A stretch of 64,000 nucleotides of DNA from Aeromonas cavernicola (lineage in GTDB: Bacteria; Pseudomonadota; Gammaproteobacteria; Enterobacterales; Aeromonadaceae): positions 102,780 through 166,779 of the forward strand of contig NZ_PGGC01000005.1 of the NCBI RefSeq assembly GCF_002795305.1. Direction: 5' to 3'. The translations under genes were made by a program, and so were the position numbers. How positions within the stretch are numbered: position 1 is the first letter of the stretch; each line of letters starts with the position of its first letter. The notes beneath the pieces were generated by a model. It made no database searches and was not told the origin of the DNA. It was given only the letters and a program-made list of their open reading frames with translations. Positions 17,755 to 26,519 of this stretch are shown here, in pieces.

Positions 17755-18142
17755 TCAACCGTGAATCCAGTGTTATGCCATGCGTCATTGCATGGCCTCC
17801 TGCTTATCTTCCCCTCTTAATTGCCCTTGGTCATAGCAAGATGTTGGTGGCCGATTGTTATCGCCCCTCGCCTTGCCATCTTGCTCACCGGTTACAAAAT
17901 CGCTGCTCACGGGCCTCGGGGCTGGTGTCCGCGTCCATTCATTCACCATCGCGAAGCGGTGGCTTTGTGCTCCCCTAATAACCCCATTCATCATTATTTT
18001 CCTTTTAATTCAAATGCATACTTTTCTTTTTGTGGTTACCAAGGTGACGGGGTGTCCTGCCTCTGCATTCATGCAGAAGGTGGGCTGATGGCCTTGTTAG
18101 GGCTGGCGGGCATTACAAATTTAACAAAAACAAAACATCTCA

Positions 18143-18172
18143 TTGACACCACTTAAACCTAACGTTTATTTT
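18143..18172 (+). promoter_or_regulatory. Promoter of the Rieske operon
   Basis: Perfect -35 TTGACA at 18143-18148 and -10 TATTTT at 18167-18172, 18-base spacer, about 45 bases before the first start codon. Confidence 0.6.
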
Positions 18173-18205
18173 GTTCGCATATGAAATGATGTTTTAAATG
18201 CGAAC
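18173..18205 (+). promoter_or_regulatory. Inverted repeat, probable regulator-binding site
   Basis: Exact 8-base arms GTTCGCAT and ATGCGAAC separated by 17 bases, directly downstream of the -10 element and ending 13 bases before the first start codon. The position suits repression, and the local IclR protein is the likely ligand. Arms and spacing are read directly; the binding partner is inferred. Confidence 0.5.
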
Positions 18206-18218
18206 TTTGGAGCGTGGT

Positions 18219-18527
18219 ATGAGTTGGGTGTCAGTTTGTAAAGTGAATGCCATCTCGGATGAGAGCCCAGTGGCAATCAAGGTGGGAGAGAAAGAGATCG
18301 GGATCTTTATGGTTGAGGGGCAACTCCATGCCATTGAGGATATTTGCCCCCACGCTTATGCCCTGCTCACGGAAGGATTCATCGAAGGACGCACGATCGA
18401 GTGCCCGCTGCATGAGGCCATCTTCGATATTCCCACCGGCAAACTGCAAAGCGGCCCAGGTTGCCGCGATCTGACCACCTATGAGGTACGCATCGAAGGT
18501 GATGACGTACTGCTGCACCTAGCTTGA
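18219..18527 (+). CDS. Rieske [2Fe-2S] ferredoxin component
   Basis: 102-aa ferredoxin. The cluster ligands are visible as CPHAYALL and CPLHEAIFDI (Cys-X-His ... Cys-X2-His). It most likely carries electrons from the FAD reductase at 21668 to the terminal oxygenase at 18872. The start at 18219 is chosen over an in-frame ATG at 18198 because GGAG lies 6-7 bases upstream and because 18198 falls in the inverted repeat. First gene of the operon. Confidence 0.92.
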   Translation: MSWVSVCKVNAISDESPVAIKVGEKEIGIFMVEGQLHAIEDICPHAYALLTEGFIEGRTIECPLHEAIFDIPTGKLQSGPGCRDLTTYEVRIEGDDVLLHLA

Positions 18528-18541
18528 CGAGGAAGCACTTC

Positions 18542-18841
18542 ATGGAACATTTCAATCCCAAACTGGCCGCTTGGTTGAGTAAGGCGCCCAGTACCGAGGC
18601 GGGGCTCAACAATATTCAGATCCCCGGCAAGAGCACCAATCTGGTGTGGCAGAACCGTTACCGCGAGCCGACCCGCTATGAGTTGGAACTGGTCAGCCAA
18701 CTGGAGAGGGCGTTTGCCGAGGGCATCACCGAATTAGCGTCCCTTGTCGCTGCGCTTAATCAATGGGGATTGCGCAACGAAGCCGGTGAAGCGTGGAGCT
18801 GCGCCAGTTTTCAAGATGAGATGGCCCGCCTCGGTTACTGA
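18542..18841 (+). CDS. Small protein with recombinase-like helix-turn-helix domain
   Basis: 99-aa protein with no signal peptide or membrane segment. The C-terminal half (ELVSQLERAFAEGITELASL ... LNQWGLRNEAGEAWSCASF) resembles the recombinase-like helix-turn-helix seen next to serine-recombinase domains, but no catalytic part is present. Similar small proteins occur beside Rieske oxygenase genes in other proteobacteria; their role is unknown to me. It lies between the ferredoxin and oxygenase genes, 14 and 30 bases away, so it is part of the operon. The start is set by GAGGAAG upstream. Confidence 0.65.
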   Translation: MEHFNPKLAAWLSKAPSTEAGLNNIQIPGKSTNLVWQNRYREPTRYELELVSQLERAFAEGITELASLVAALNQWGLRNEAGEAWSCASFQDEMARLGY

Positions 18842-18871
18842 GTCGGCAGCACAGAGATCGAGGAGAGCGTC

Positions 18872-19906
18872 ATGAAGCAACAGAGTGCAGTAGAGCAGCA
18901 TCTAAATCGGGGCCTGAAGGATCTGTGGTATCCGGTGGTGGCCAGTTGGGAGGTGGGCACCAGCCCAGTGGGCATCACCCGGCTGGGGGAAAATATCGTG
19001 TTATGGCGCGATACAAACGGCCAGGTCAACGCGCTGGAAGACCGCTGCCCGCATCGGGGGGCTCGCCTCTCCTTGGGGTGGAATTTAGGAGATCGGGTGG
19101 CCTGCTGGTATCACGGGGTCGAGGTCAATGGCGCGGGGGTGGTGACCGATGTGCCGGCGGTCGATGCCTGCCCCATGACCGGCAGCAAGTGTCTGCGCTC
19201 GTATCCTGTGGTTGAAAAACAGGGAGCCATCTTCCTGTGGTTTGGGCTGGATGCCAACAGCGAGCCGGCTGAGCTGATGTTGCCTGAGCAGCTAGAAAGT
19301 GAGGAGTGGAGCAGCTTCTTGTGTCAGGCCGATTGGGCGGTCAACTACCGCTATGCGGTGGATAACGTGATGGACCCGATGCACGGCAGCTATCTGCACG
19401 GCACCTCCCACTCGATGGCGGAGGGGGACAAGAGCGCCGACATGCGGGCTCGTAACACGGAGCAGGGCTTTATTTTCGAAAAGACCGGACAAAGTGGCGT
19501 CAACTTCGACTGGGTGGAGTTTGGCAGCAGTGGCGCCTTCTGGCTGCGCTTGTCGATCCCCTATCGGCAGCAGTTTGGCCCAGGTGGTGAGTTTTGGATC
19601 GTTGGCTTCGCCACCCCCATTGATGAGCACCATACCCGAGTATTTTTCTGGCGGGCCCGCAAGGTCAGCGGTTGGCAGCGCGATGTGTGGCGCTTTCTTT
19701 ATCGCAATCATCTGGAAAAGCTGCATTGGGATGTGCTGGAGCAAGACCGGATTGTGCTGGAGCAGATGGCGCCCAATGCCCGTGACCATGAGTTTTTGTA
19801 TCAGCACGACGTGGGTCTGTCTCGGCTGCGCCGACTGATGAAGAAGATGGCTGAACAGCAGTTAGCGCAGCTGCAGGTCAAAGAAGAGGCCCTGAGTGAT
19901 GCATAA
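18872..19906 (+). CDS. Rieske non-heme iron oxygenase, terminal component
   Basis: 344-aa terminal oxygenase of the phthalate-dioxygenase-like single-subunit type. N-terminal Rieske domain (about 18-125) with ligands Cys59, His61 (DRCPHRGA) and Cys78, His81 (CWYHG). The C-terminal catalytic domain holds the mononuclear iron facial triad motif DNVMDPMHGSYLH, with bridging Asp168 and ligands His171 and His176; the third carboxylate lies in the C-terminal part. It inserts oxygen into an aromatic or alicyclic substrate, or demethylates. The substrate cannot be read from the sequence. It overlaps the next gene by 8 bases. Confidence 0.92.
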   Translation: MKQQSAVEQHLNRGLKDLWYPVVASWEVGTSPVGITRLGENIVLWRDTNGQVNALEDRCPHRGARLSLGWNLGDRVACWYHGVEVNGAGVVTDVPAVDACPMTGSKCLRSYPVVEKQGAIFLWFGLDANSEPAELMLPEQLESEEWSSFLCQADWAVNYRYAVDNVMDPMHGSYLHGTSHSMAEGDKSADMRARNTEQGFIFEKTGQSGVNFDWVEFGSSGAFWLRLSIPYRQQFGPGGEFWIVGFATPIDEHHTRVFFWRARKVSGWQRDVWRFLYRNHLEKLHWDVLEQDRIVLEQMAPNARDHEFLYQHDVGLSRLRRLMKKMAEQQLAQLQVKEEALSDA

Positions 19907-20657
19907 GTTGCTAGCGGGCAAGCGCCTGTTGATCACTGGGGCTGCCAGAGGGCTCGGGCTGGCATTTGCTGACGCCGCATGCGCGGCGGGGGCCAAGGTG
20001 GTGATGGCGGATATTCTGGTCGAGCAGGTACTAGCCGAAGCTGCATCGTTAGCCGCGCAGGGTCAGATGGCCCATGGGGTGGCGCTCGATTTAGCCGACC
20101 CTGACTCGATAACCCACTGCGCAAATGAGGCGGCCCGCCTGTTGGGTGGGCTGGATGGCTTGGTCAACTGCGGCGCGATTGCCACCGGTATTGGTGGGGT
20201 CGATATGCTGGAGTTGGATATGGCGGTGTGGGATCGGGTGATGCAGGTCAATGTGCGCGGCAGTTGGCTGATGACGCGGGCGGTGGTGCCTCATCTTAAA
20301 GCGGCGGGGGCGGGCAAGGTGGTGAATATCGCCTCCGACACCGCGCTGTGGGGGGCCCCCCGCTTAATGGCCTATGTCGCCAGTAAAGGGGCTTTGCTTG
20401 CCATGACCCGGTCCATGGCCCGTGAACTGGGTGAATACAACATCTGTGTCAACGCCGTGAGCCCTGGCCTGACCTTGGTGGAGGCGACTGCCTATGTGCC
20501 TGCGGCCCGCCATCAACACTATATCGACGGGCGCGCCATTAATCGGCCGCAACTACCGGAGGATGTGAACGGCACTGTGCTCTATCTGCTGTCGGATCTT
20601 GCCTCCTTTGTCACGGGTCAGAATCTGCCGGTGAATGGCGGGTTTGTCTGCAACTGA
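19899..20657 (+). CDS. SDR-family dehydrogenase (probable diol dehydrogenase)
   Basis: 252-aa classical short-chain dehydrogenase: nucleotide-binding GAARGLG (residues 14-20), acidic Asp38 at the end of the second strand (VVMAD, NAD preference), and the catalytic set Ser146, Tyr159, Lys163 (NIASDTA ... MAYVASKG). Next to a Rieske oxygenase and before an extradiol-type dioxygenase, it most likely oxidises the cis-diol made by the oxygenase to a catechol-like product; that role is inferred from context. Confidence 0.88.
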   Translation: MHKLLAGKRLLITGAARGLGLAFADAACAAGAKVVMADILVEQVLAEAASLAAQGQMAHGVALDLADPDSITHCANEAARLLGGLDGLVNCGAIATGIGGVDMLELDMAVWDRVMQVNVRGSWLMTRAVVPHLKAAGAGKVVNIASDTALWGAPRLMAYVASKGALLAMTRSMARELGEYNICVNAVSPGLTLVEATAYVPAARHQHYIDGRAINRPQLPEDVNGTVLYLLSDLASFVTGQNLPVNGGFVCN

Positions 20658-20725
20658 CCCGCCCGATCCTGGGCAGTCGCTTATCCACCCGCCGACTAAA
20701 CGGTCGAGCCTAATTACAAGAGAAT

Positions 20726-21664
20726 ATGAACATGAAGATAACAGGAATTGAGGCCCTGAAATTCGGGGTGGTTGAGCGAGCCAAGGCCACCGCGTTTTTG
20801 GCCGACTTTGGGCTCAGTCGGGCTGCTAGTGATATCGCTGGGGCGGATCTGTTTCTCACCTTGAATCACAGTCGTGTCTATCTGTTTGATGTCGATGATC
20901 CACGCTTGCCGGCGCCCTTTGAACCGGGCTCGACTTTGCGTGAAGTGGTGTGGGGGGTGGCCAGTGCCGCCTGTTTAAGCCAACTGGCAGAGCGTCTGGC
21001 GGACGATCCTTCACTGAGCCGCGAGGCCGATTGCCTCCGTTGCCAAGACCCTAACGGCATGACGCTGCGCTTTCAACTGGGGGGGCTGCGCTCGGTTGAG
21101 CTAGCGGTGGCGCCGATTAACCAGCACGGTGATATTCGTCGGGTCAATGAGGCGAGTCCCGTCTATGAGCGGGGGGAACCGATCGGGATTGGGCATGTGG
21201 TGTTTTTCACCCCAGATTTAGCGACCACCGAGGCCTTTTATCGGGATCGACTCGGCTTTCATCTCTCCGACAGCTATCAGGGCAAGGGCGCCTTCATGCG
21301 CTGCGCCGGCCAAGGGCACCACCATGATCTGTTCTTGTTGCATGTGCCGGGTAAATCCGCAGGGCTCAATCATGTGGCCTTTACGGTGCGTGACATTCAT
21401 GAAGTGATTGGCGCAGGGATGGCGATGAATCGTCATGGCTGGTCCACCTTTATTGGCCCGGGCCGTCACCCCATTTCGTCGGCGTACTTCTGGTATGTCA
21501 ACAGCCCACTGGGCGGGGCATTCGAGTACTACACCAATGACGATTACCTGACCGAGGCGTGGCAGCCTCGCACCATGGAGCACAGCTTGGCACTCTTTAC
21601 GGAGTGGGCTGTCGAGGGGGGGCTCGATGGCCACACTCGGCGGCAGATCAAGCAGGAGGCCTGA
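20726..21664 (+). CDS. Type I extradiol dioxygenase (VOC superfamily)
   Basis: 312-aa two-module vicinal-oxygen-chelate protein. The C-terminal module (about 150-275) has the metal ligands of active extradiol dioxygenases: His157 (GIGHVVFF), His216 (GLNHVAFT) and Glu267 (FEYYTNDDY). The N-terminal module lacks them, as in BphC-type enzymes. It would cleave a catechol-type ring at the meta position. The start is uncertain between ATG 20726 and ATG 20732, both after AAGAGAAT. Confidence 0.88.
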   Translation: MNMKITGIEALKFGVVERAKATAFLADFGLSRAASDIAGADLFLTLNHSRVYLFDVDDPRLPAPFEPGSTLREVVWGVASAACLSQLAERLADDPSLSREADCLRCQDPNGMTLRFQLGGLRSVELAVAPINQHGDIRRVNEASPVYERGEPIGIGHVVFFTPDLATTEAFYRDRLGFHLSDSYQGKGAFMRCAGQGHHHDLFLLHVPGKSAGLNHVAFTVRDIHEVIGAGMAMNRHGWSTFIGPGRHPISSAYFWYVNSPLGGAFEYYTNDDYLTEAWQPRTMEHSLALFTEWAVEGGLDGHTRRQIKQEA

Positions 21665-21667
21665 GCC

Positions 21668-22888
21668 ATGCATCCAGACATTCGCCGTATCGTGATCATT
21701 GGTGCCGGACAAGCAAGCGCTTGGGCAGCTCATACGCTGCGCCAACAAGGGTATATGGGGCGCCTGTCGGTGATCTCTGCCGAAGCGCAGGTGTTTTATG
21801 AGCGGCCGCCGCTCTCCAAACAGGTGCTGGCAGGCACCATGGCGCCGGCAGCGCTGCAGCTCTTTTCAGAGGAGGCGATCGCCGAGTTAGCTATTGATTG
21901 GCACAAGCCGGTGTTGGCCACCGCCATCGACCCGCAGCAACGGCAAGTGCACTTGGCCAACGGGGTGTGTCTGGCCTACGACAAATTGCTGATCGCCACC
22001 GGCAGTCGGGCCCGTGTGCCGGTCTCTGATTGGTTGGGGTTGGCGCAGGTAGTGACGCTGCGCACCCTTGACGATGCCGCTCGGTTGCGTGAGCGGCTGC
22101 TGCCTGGCCAGCGTTTGGCCATTTTGGGCGGCGGCTGGATTGGCCTTGAGGTGGCGGCGACGGCGCGATCACTGGGGGTAGCTGTCAGTTTGTTTGAACA
22201 GGGGAATCGCTTGTGCGCGCGCAGCGTGCGCCCTGAGCTCTCGGCGTTTCTGCTGCAACTGCATCAAGAGCAGGGAGTTGACGTGCAGCTGGCGTGTGGC
22301 GCCATCGACTTGGTGGCCACGGATTCTGGCGTAGTACAGCTGTGGCGAGCCGACCAGTGCATCGGCGAAGTGGACACCGTGGTGGTCGGGGCGGGGGCCG
22401 AGATTGCCTGCGAACTTGGCCGAGATGCTGGCTTGGCGGTTAATCACGGGCTGCTAGTCGATGAGTTTGGCCGCACCTCACACCCCGATATTTATGCCGC
22501 AGGGGATGTGGCCGTTCACCCTGAACTCGGCGTGTGTGTGCAGTCATGGGCGAATGCCCAGCATCAGGCCATCAGTGCGGCCAAGTCGATGTTGGGTGAA
22601 CCTTGCGAGTATCGGGACCCGCTCTGGATCTGGTCGGATCAATACCAGTGCAATATTCAGATGTTAGGCACGCCAGCCAATCAGGCCAGTCGCTTGGTGG
22701 AACGCATTGTTAGCGAGCAGCAGCGGGCTTTTATCTACCTGGATGAAGAGAACCGGTTGACGTCCATGGTGACGATCAACGATGCCAAGCTGATGAAGCT
22801 TGGCAAGCGCTGGCTCAAGAGCGGCACTGTGTTGCCTGCGGCGCAATTGGCCGATCCTGCCGCCAACATGATGGCATTGAAACCCTAA
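21668..22888 (+). CDS. FAD-dependent ferredoxin reductase of the Rieske system
   Basis: 406-aa oxidoreductase of the BphA4/rubredoxin-reductase type. FAD-binding GAGQASAWAAHTLR near the start, YERPPLSK, the NADH-binding motif LGGGWIGLEVA (about residue 156) and the second FAD motif IYAAGDVA. It should transfer electrons from NADH to the Rieske ferredoxin encoded three genes upstream, completing a three-component oxygenase. The gene begins 3 bases after the dioxygenase stop. Confidence 0.93.
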   Translation: MHPDIRRIVIIGAGQASAWAAHTLRQQGYMGRLSVISAEAQVFYERPPLSKQVLAGTMAPAALQLFSEEAIAELAIDWHKPVLATAIDPQQRQVHLANGVCLAYDKLLIATGSRARVPVSDWLGLAQVVTLRTLDDAARLRERLLPGQRLAILGGGWIGLEVAATARSLGVAVSLFEQGNRLCARSVRPELSAFLLQLHQEQGVDVQLACGAIDLVATDSGVVQLWRADQCIGEVDTVVVGAGAEIACELGRDAGLAVNHGLLVDEFGRTSHPDIYAAGDVAVHPELGVCVQSWANAQHQAISAAKSMLGEPCEYRDPLWIWSDQYQCNIQMLGTPANQASRLVERIVSEQQRAFIYLDEENRLTSMVTINDAKLMKLGKRWLKSGTVLPAAQLADPAANMMALKP

Positions 22889-22911
22889 CAGGACGATAAG
22901 GTTAAACACCT

Positions 22912-24168
22912 ATGGAAAGCATAAAAGAAACCCTGGTGATGGCGGAGCAGCCGGCCACTGCCAGCCTGCTCAAGCAGTGGTCGATCTCCGTCGTGCTGAT
23001 GGTTTGTGTGGTGCTGGCCTTCTTTGACAAGATCAGCATTGCGGTGCTGTTCTCTGACCCCACCTTTCAAGATGCGATGGGTATCGGGGCTGACAAAACC
23101 CGGCTGGGCTGGCTGATGAGCAGCTTCTTGCTGGCTTATGGCCTCTCGTCGGTCTGCTTAAGTTTCATTGGCGACATCATCAACCCGCGCACCTGTTTAC
23201 TGGTGAGTGTGGCGGCGTGGGGGATGCTGATGGCCATGATGGGGATGGCGACCAGCTATGAGCAGTTGCTGGTACTGCGGGTGCTACTGGGCATTGCCGA
23301 AGGGCCACTTTTTGCACTGGCGTACAGCATCGTCAAGCAGTGTTACAGCTCAGGCCAACAGGCACGGGCCAGCACCATGTTTCTGCTGGGCACCCCGATT
23401 GGCGCAGCGCTTGGGTTTCCGATCACCGCATTTATTCTCAAGGCCCATGGCTGGCAGATGACCTTTTTCGTCATGGCGGCGTTGACGCTCATCACCTTGA
23501 TGGTGATCCACTGGGGCCTGAAAGGGGTGTCACTGCGCAGCGGGACCGCCCAAGGGGCGCCAAAGAAGCGGGTGACTTGGCTGCAACACTTTCGCAATAG
23601 CCAGCGGCTGCTCACATCCCCCTCTTTTTGGGCGCTTTGCCTGTTTAACACCGCCTTGCTGACCTATCTCTGGGGCCTCAACGGTTGGTTACCGAGCTAT
23701 TTGATTGAGGCCAAAGGGGTCAATCTTGCCTCTTTTGGTGCCATGTCATCCCTGCCATTTATCGCCATGCTGTTCGGGGAGGTGGCGGGAGCGTTTCTCT
23801 CGGACAAAACCGGCAAGCGGGCGGCGCAGGTATTTGGTGGGCTGTTCGTCGCGGGGGGGGCGCTCTATCTGGTCTTGCAGATCCACGATCCGGTGTTCGC
23901 CATCTTAGCCCTGTCGGTCAGCGCCATGAGCTGGGGGTTTGGGGTCTCGGCAGTCTTTGCCTTATTGGCCAGCATCACCCCAGCTGAGGTGAGCGCGACC
24001 GCGGGTGGCATTTTCAATGGCTTTGGTAACTTCGCGGGGGCGGCTGCTCCGGTGCTGATGGGGTACATCGTGGCCCAAAGCGGCGACTTCAATCTGGGCC
24101 TGATGTTCTTAGTGTGGGTCGCGCTGATCGGCTCTTTGCTATTGCTAGCGCTCGTCAAAAAATATTGA
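22912..24168 (+). CDS. MFS transporter for the pathway substrate
   Basis: 418-aa major facilitator with 12 hydrophobic segments, of the anion:cation symporter type used for aromatic and organic acids. The cytoplasmic loop between TM2 and TM3 reads IGDIINPRTCLL, and FFDKISIAVLF lies in TM1. It probably imports the compound degraded by this operon. An in-frame ATG at 22939 is a possible alternative start. Confidence 0.88.
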   Translation: MESIKETLVMAEQPATASLLKQWSISVVLMVCVVLAFFDKISIAVLFSDPTFQDAMGIGADKTRLGWLMSSFLLAYGLSSVCLSFIGDIINPRTCLLVSVAAWGMLMAMMGMATSYEQLLVLRVLLGIAEGPLFALAYSIVKQCYSSGQQARASTMFLLGTPIGAALGFPITAFILKAHGWQMTFFVMAALTLITLMVIHWGLKGVSLRSGTAQGAPKKRVTWLQHFRNSQRLLTSPSFWALCLFNTALLTYLWGLNGWLPSYLIEAKGVNLASFGAMSSLPFIAMLFGEVAGAFLSDKTGKRAAQVFGGLFVAGGALYLVLQIHDPVFAILALSVSAMSWGFGVSAVFALLASITPAEVSATAGGIFNGFGNFAGAAAPVLMGYIVAQSGDFNLGLMFLVWVALIGSLLLLALVKKY

Positions 24169-24279
24169 TCTGAACCCTGACCATTTTGCTTATTCCGCGC
24201 GGCGCGGAAGGGCTGGCTATTAGCCGAATTTGAGTCACAACCACTGAAGTGACAACCACTGAAGAGAAGAGGAAAACTG

Positions 24280-24801
24280 ATGAACGCGACACTTGCGACC
24301 TGGGTAAAACCGACCGACAAGAGCCTGGGGGAGTGGCTAGATAGCCGCATCGCCCGTTTTAGTACCCGTCGTTATGACTTCGATGCCCTGAAATTCCAAG
24401 CGGACTATGACCCCAAATACCGCCGAGCGCAGATGCGTTACATGGGCACCGGTGCCACTGGCGTGCAGAGCGACAGCAACACCGTGCCAGCGGAGCATTT
24501 TACCTTCTCGACCATGGTGCTGCCTGCCCAGTGTGAAGGACCGCTCCATGTGCACGACGATGTGGAGGAGGTGTTCTTTATGTTGCGTGGCTCGATCACC
24601 CTGTTTGTCGAGCACGACGGCGAAACCTTCGAAACCCAGCTCAATGAGCGGGATTTGATCTCGATCCCTCCCGGTATTTATCGCGGCCTGCTGAATCATG
24701 GCGAAGAGGATGCCCTGATGTGCGTGATGCTCGGCACTGGCAAACCGACCACCCCGACTTACCCAGACAGCCACCCTCTGTCCAAGATCAAGCGAGCTTG
24801 A
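24280..24801 (+). CDS. Cupin-domain protein
   Basis: 173-aa single-domain cupin. Motif 1 is clear: GPLHVHDDVEEVFFMLRG with metal ligands His90, His92 and Glu96; motif 2 is around PPGIYRGLLNHG. It could be a ring-cleavage or isomerase-type metalloenzyme acting on a pathway intermediate, but no specific activity can be assigned. AAGAGGAAAAC lies before the start; it overlaps nothing and ends 2 bases before the hydrolase. Confidence 0.85.
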   Translation: MNATLATWVKPTDKSLGEWLDSRIARFSTRRYDFDALKFQADYDPKYRRAQMRYMGTGATGVQSDSNTVPAEHFTFSTMVLPAQCEGPLHVHDDVEEVFFMLRGSITLFVEHDGETFETQLNERDLISIPPGIYRGLLNHGEEDALMCVMLGTGKPTTPTYPDSHPLSKIKRA

Positions 24802-24803
24802 GC

Positions 24804-25664
24804 ATGAGTGATTTGGTCAGTCGACTCGCCCGTTTTCCACTGCAACACCTGACGTTGGGTGGCCGTCAGCTCGCCTATCGCCGAGCCGGGGAGGGGCCCG
24901 TGTTGCTGTTGCTACACGGGATAAGTTCGGGCTCGGGCTCTTGGCTCAATCAGCTAGAGCAACTGGCGGCGCACTTCACCCTAGTGGCGTGGGACATGCC
25001 CGGCTATGGCCAGAGCGACCCACTGCCCACGGCCACCCCGACGGCGCAGAGCTATGCCGAGGTGCTGCATCAGCTGATCACTGCCCTTGAGCTAGCGCCG
25101 CCACTGCTGGTGGGCCATTCACTGGGGGCCATGGTGGCCAGTGCTTATGGTCGCTTGCATCCGGCGCAAATCCGCGGCCTGGTGCTGGCTAATCCGGCGC
25201 AAGGCTATGGCCGAGCAGAGCCAGCAACTCGGGAGCAGGTTTATCGCCAGCGGCCGCAGATGCTGCGCGCTTTGGGCGCGGCGGGGCTGGCGGCAACCCG
25301 TGGCCCAGTGCTGCTCGCTCCCCACGCGACCCCCGCGCAGCTGGCGTTGGTGGCCAATAGCATGATGGGGCTGACTCAGCGTGGCTTCGAGGCGGCCTCT
25401 TATCTGCTGGCTAATGACGAGATCCGTGACTATCTGGCCGGTTACCGTGCGCCGATCGGGGTGATCGATGGCGAGCAGGATGTCATCACGCCAGCCGAGG
25501 GGATCCGGGCGTTAGCGGCAGCCCATGGCAACCACTACTGCCACTCGTTACCCGCCGCCGGTCATGCCAGTTACATCGATCAGCCGGCGGCGTTTAACCG
25601 AGCCGTCATCCAGCTGGCTGCTCAGTTAAGCGAGCACCGCGGGCCTCACGCCAGCGTGAGCTAA
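24804..25664 (+). CDS. Alpha/beta-fold hydrolase (possible ring-cleavage product hydrolase)
   Basis: 286-aa alpha/beta hydrolase with the nucleophile elbow VGHSLGAM (Ser106), the oxyanion motif LLHGISSGSGSW and a C-terminal catalytic His in AAGHASYID. Following an extradiol dioxygenase gene, it fits a meta-cleavage-product C-C hydrolase such as BphD, but esterase or lactonase activity is equally compatible. The start at 24804 directly follows the cupin stop. Confidence 0.85.
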   Translation: MSDLVSRLARFPLQHLTLGGRQLAYRRAGEGPVLLLLHGISSGSGSWLNQLEQLAAHFTLVAWDMPGYGQSDPLPTATPTAQSYAEVLHQLITALELAPPLLVGHSLGAMVASAYGRLHPAQIRGLVLANPAQGYGRAEPATREQVYRQRPQMLRALGAAGLAATRGPVLLAPHATPAQLALVANSMMGLTQRGFEAASYLLANDEIRDYLAGYRAPIGVIDGEQDVITPAEGIRALAAAHGNHYCHSLPAAGHASYIDQPAAFNRAVIQLAAQLSEHRGPHASVS

Positions 25665-25716
25665 GCACGCCGTTTAGCAACGCATCACCCAGTTAACGAG
25701 AAAGTGGAGTGCAATT

Positions 25717-26511
25717 GTGAGTTTTAACTTGGAAGGCAAGGTGGCGGTGGTCACCGGGGGCTCATCAGGGATCGGGCTTGAAACGGTGCGGTTATTGCTG
25801 GCCGAGGGGGTCAAGGTCGCGTGGTGTGGGCGTGACCCTGAGCGGCTAGCGGCATCACAGGCCCTGATGCTGAACCAGTTTCCCGCCGAGCGCTGCATGG
25901 CTTATCAATGCGATGTGCTTGATAACGCGGCGGTGGTGGCGTTTGCCACGGCCGTTGAAGCCCGTTTTGGTGGCACCGATCTGTTGATCAACAACGCCGG
26001 TCAAGGGCGGGTCGCCCACTTTGCCCAGACCGAGGATGAGCAGTGGCTGGCGGAAACCCGACTGAAAACCTTCAGCGTCATCTATCCCATCAAGGCCTTT
26101 ATGGACCAGTTGACCCGTTCAGCGTGCCCCTCCATCACCAATGTCAATTCGTTGCTGGCACTGCAGCCTGAGCCACACATGATTGCGACCTCGGCCGCCC
26201 GCGCGGCGCTGCTCAACCTGACCCACTCGCTGGCCCATGAGTTTGCTGCCAAGGGGATTCGGGTCAACTCCATCTTGCTCGGCATGGTGGAGTCAGCCCA
26301 GTGGCGGCGGCGTTTTGCTGAGCGCAGCGATCAGCAACAGAGCTGGGAGGAGTGGACGGCCGAGATCGCCTTGCGCAGGGGCATTCCCATGGGGCGGTTG
26401 GGCAAGCCCGAAGAGCCCGCCCGCGCCTTGGTCTTTCTGGCCTCGCCACTGGCAGGCTATACCACCGGAGCGGCACTCGATGTCTCGGGTGGCTTTAACA
26501 AGCACCTGTAG
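25717..26511 (+). CDS. SDR-fold protein with substituted catalytic Tyr and Lys
   Basis: 264-aa short-chain-dehydrogenase-fold protein. The cofactor site is intact (TGGSSGIG, residues 13-20; NNAG at 92-95) and the catalytic Ser145 is in place, but the YXXXK positions carry Thr158 and Arg162 (HMIATSAARAALL). It is therefore either a dehydrogenase with altered chemistry or a non-reductive member such as a dehydratase-like or isomerase-like SDR. The C-terminal GAALDVSGGF is normal for the family. GTG start with AAAGTGGAG upstream. It begins a second tight gene group inside the operon. Confidence 0.85.
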   Translation: MSFNLEGKVAVVTGGSSGIGLETVRLLLAEGVKVAWCGRDPERLAASQALMLNQFPAERCMAYQCDVLDNAAVVAFATAVEARFGGTDLLINNAGQGRVAHFAQTEDEQWLAETRLKTFSVIYPIKAFMDQLTRSACPSITNVNSLLALQPEPHMIATSAARAALLNLTHSLAHEFAAKGIRVNSILLGMVESAQWRRRFAERSDQQQSWEEWTAEIALRRGIPMGRLGKPEEPARALVFLASPLAGYTTGAALDVSGGFNKHL

Positions 26512-26519
26512 GAGGAGCA

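Larger units (their letters stand above)
17755..18218. other. Intergenic control region before the Rieske operon
   Basis: 464 bases without a convincing gene. A short hairpin at 17777-17796 (GCCATGC / GCATGGC) follows the IclR gene. The last 80 bases hold a promoter and an inverted repeat that could be the IclR operator; the middle part shows nothing recognisable. Confidence 0.7.
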
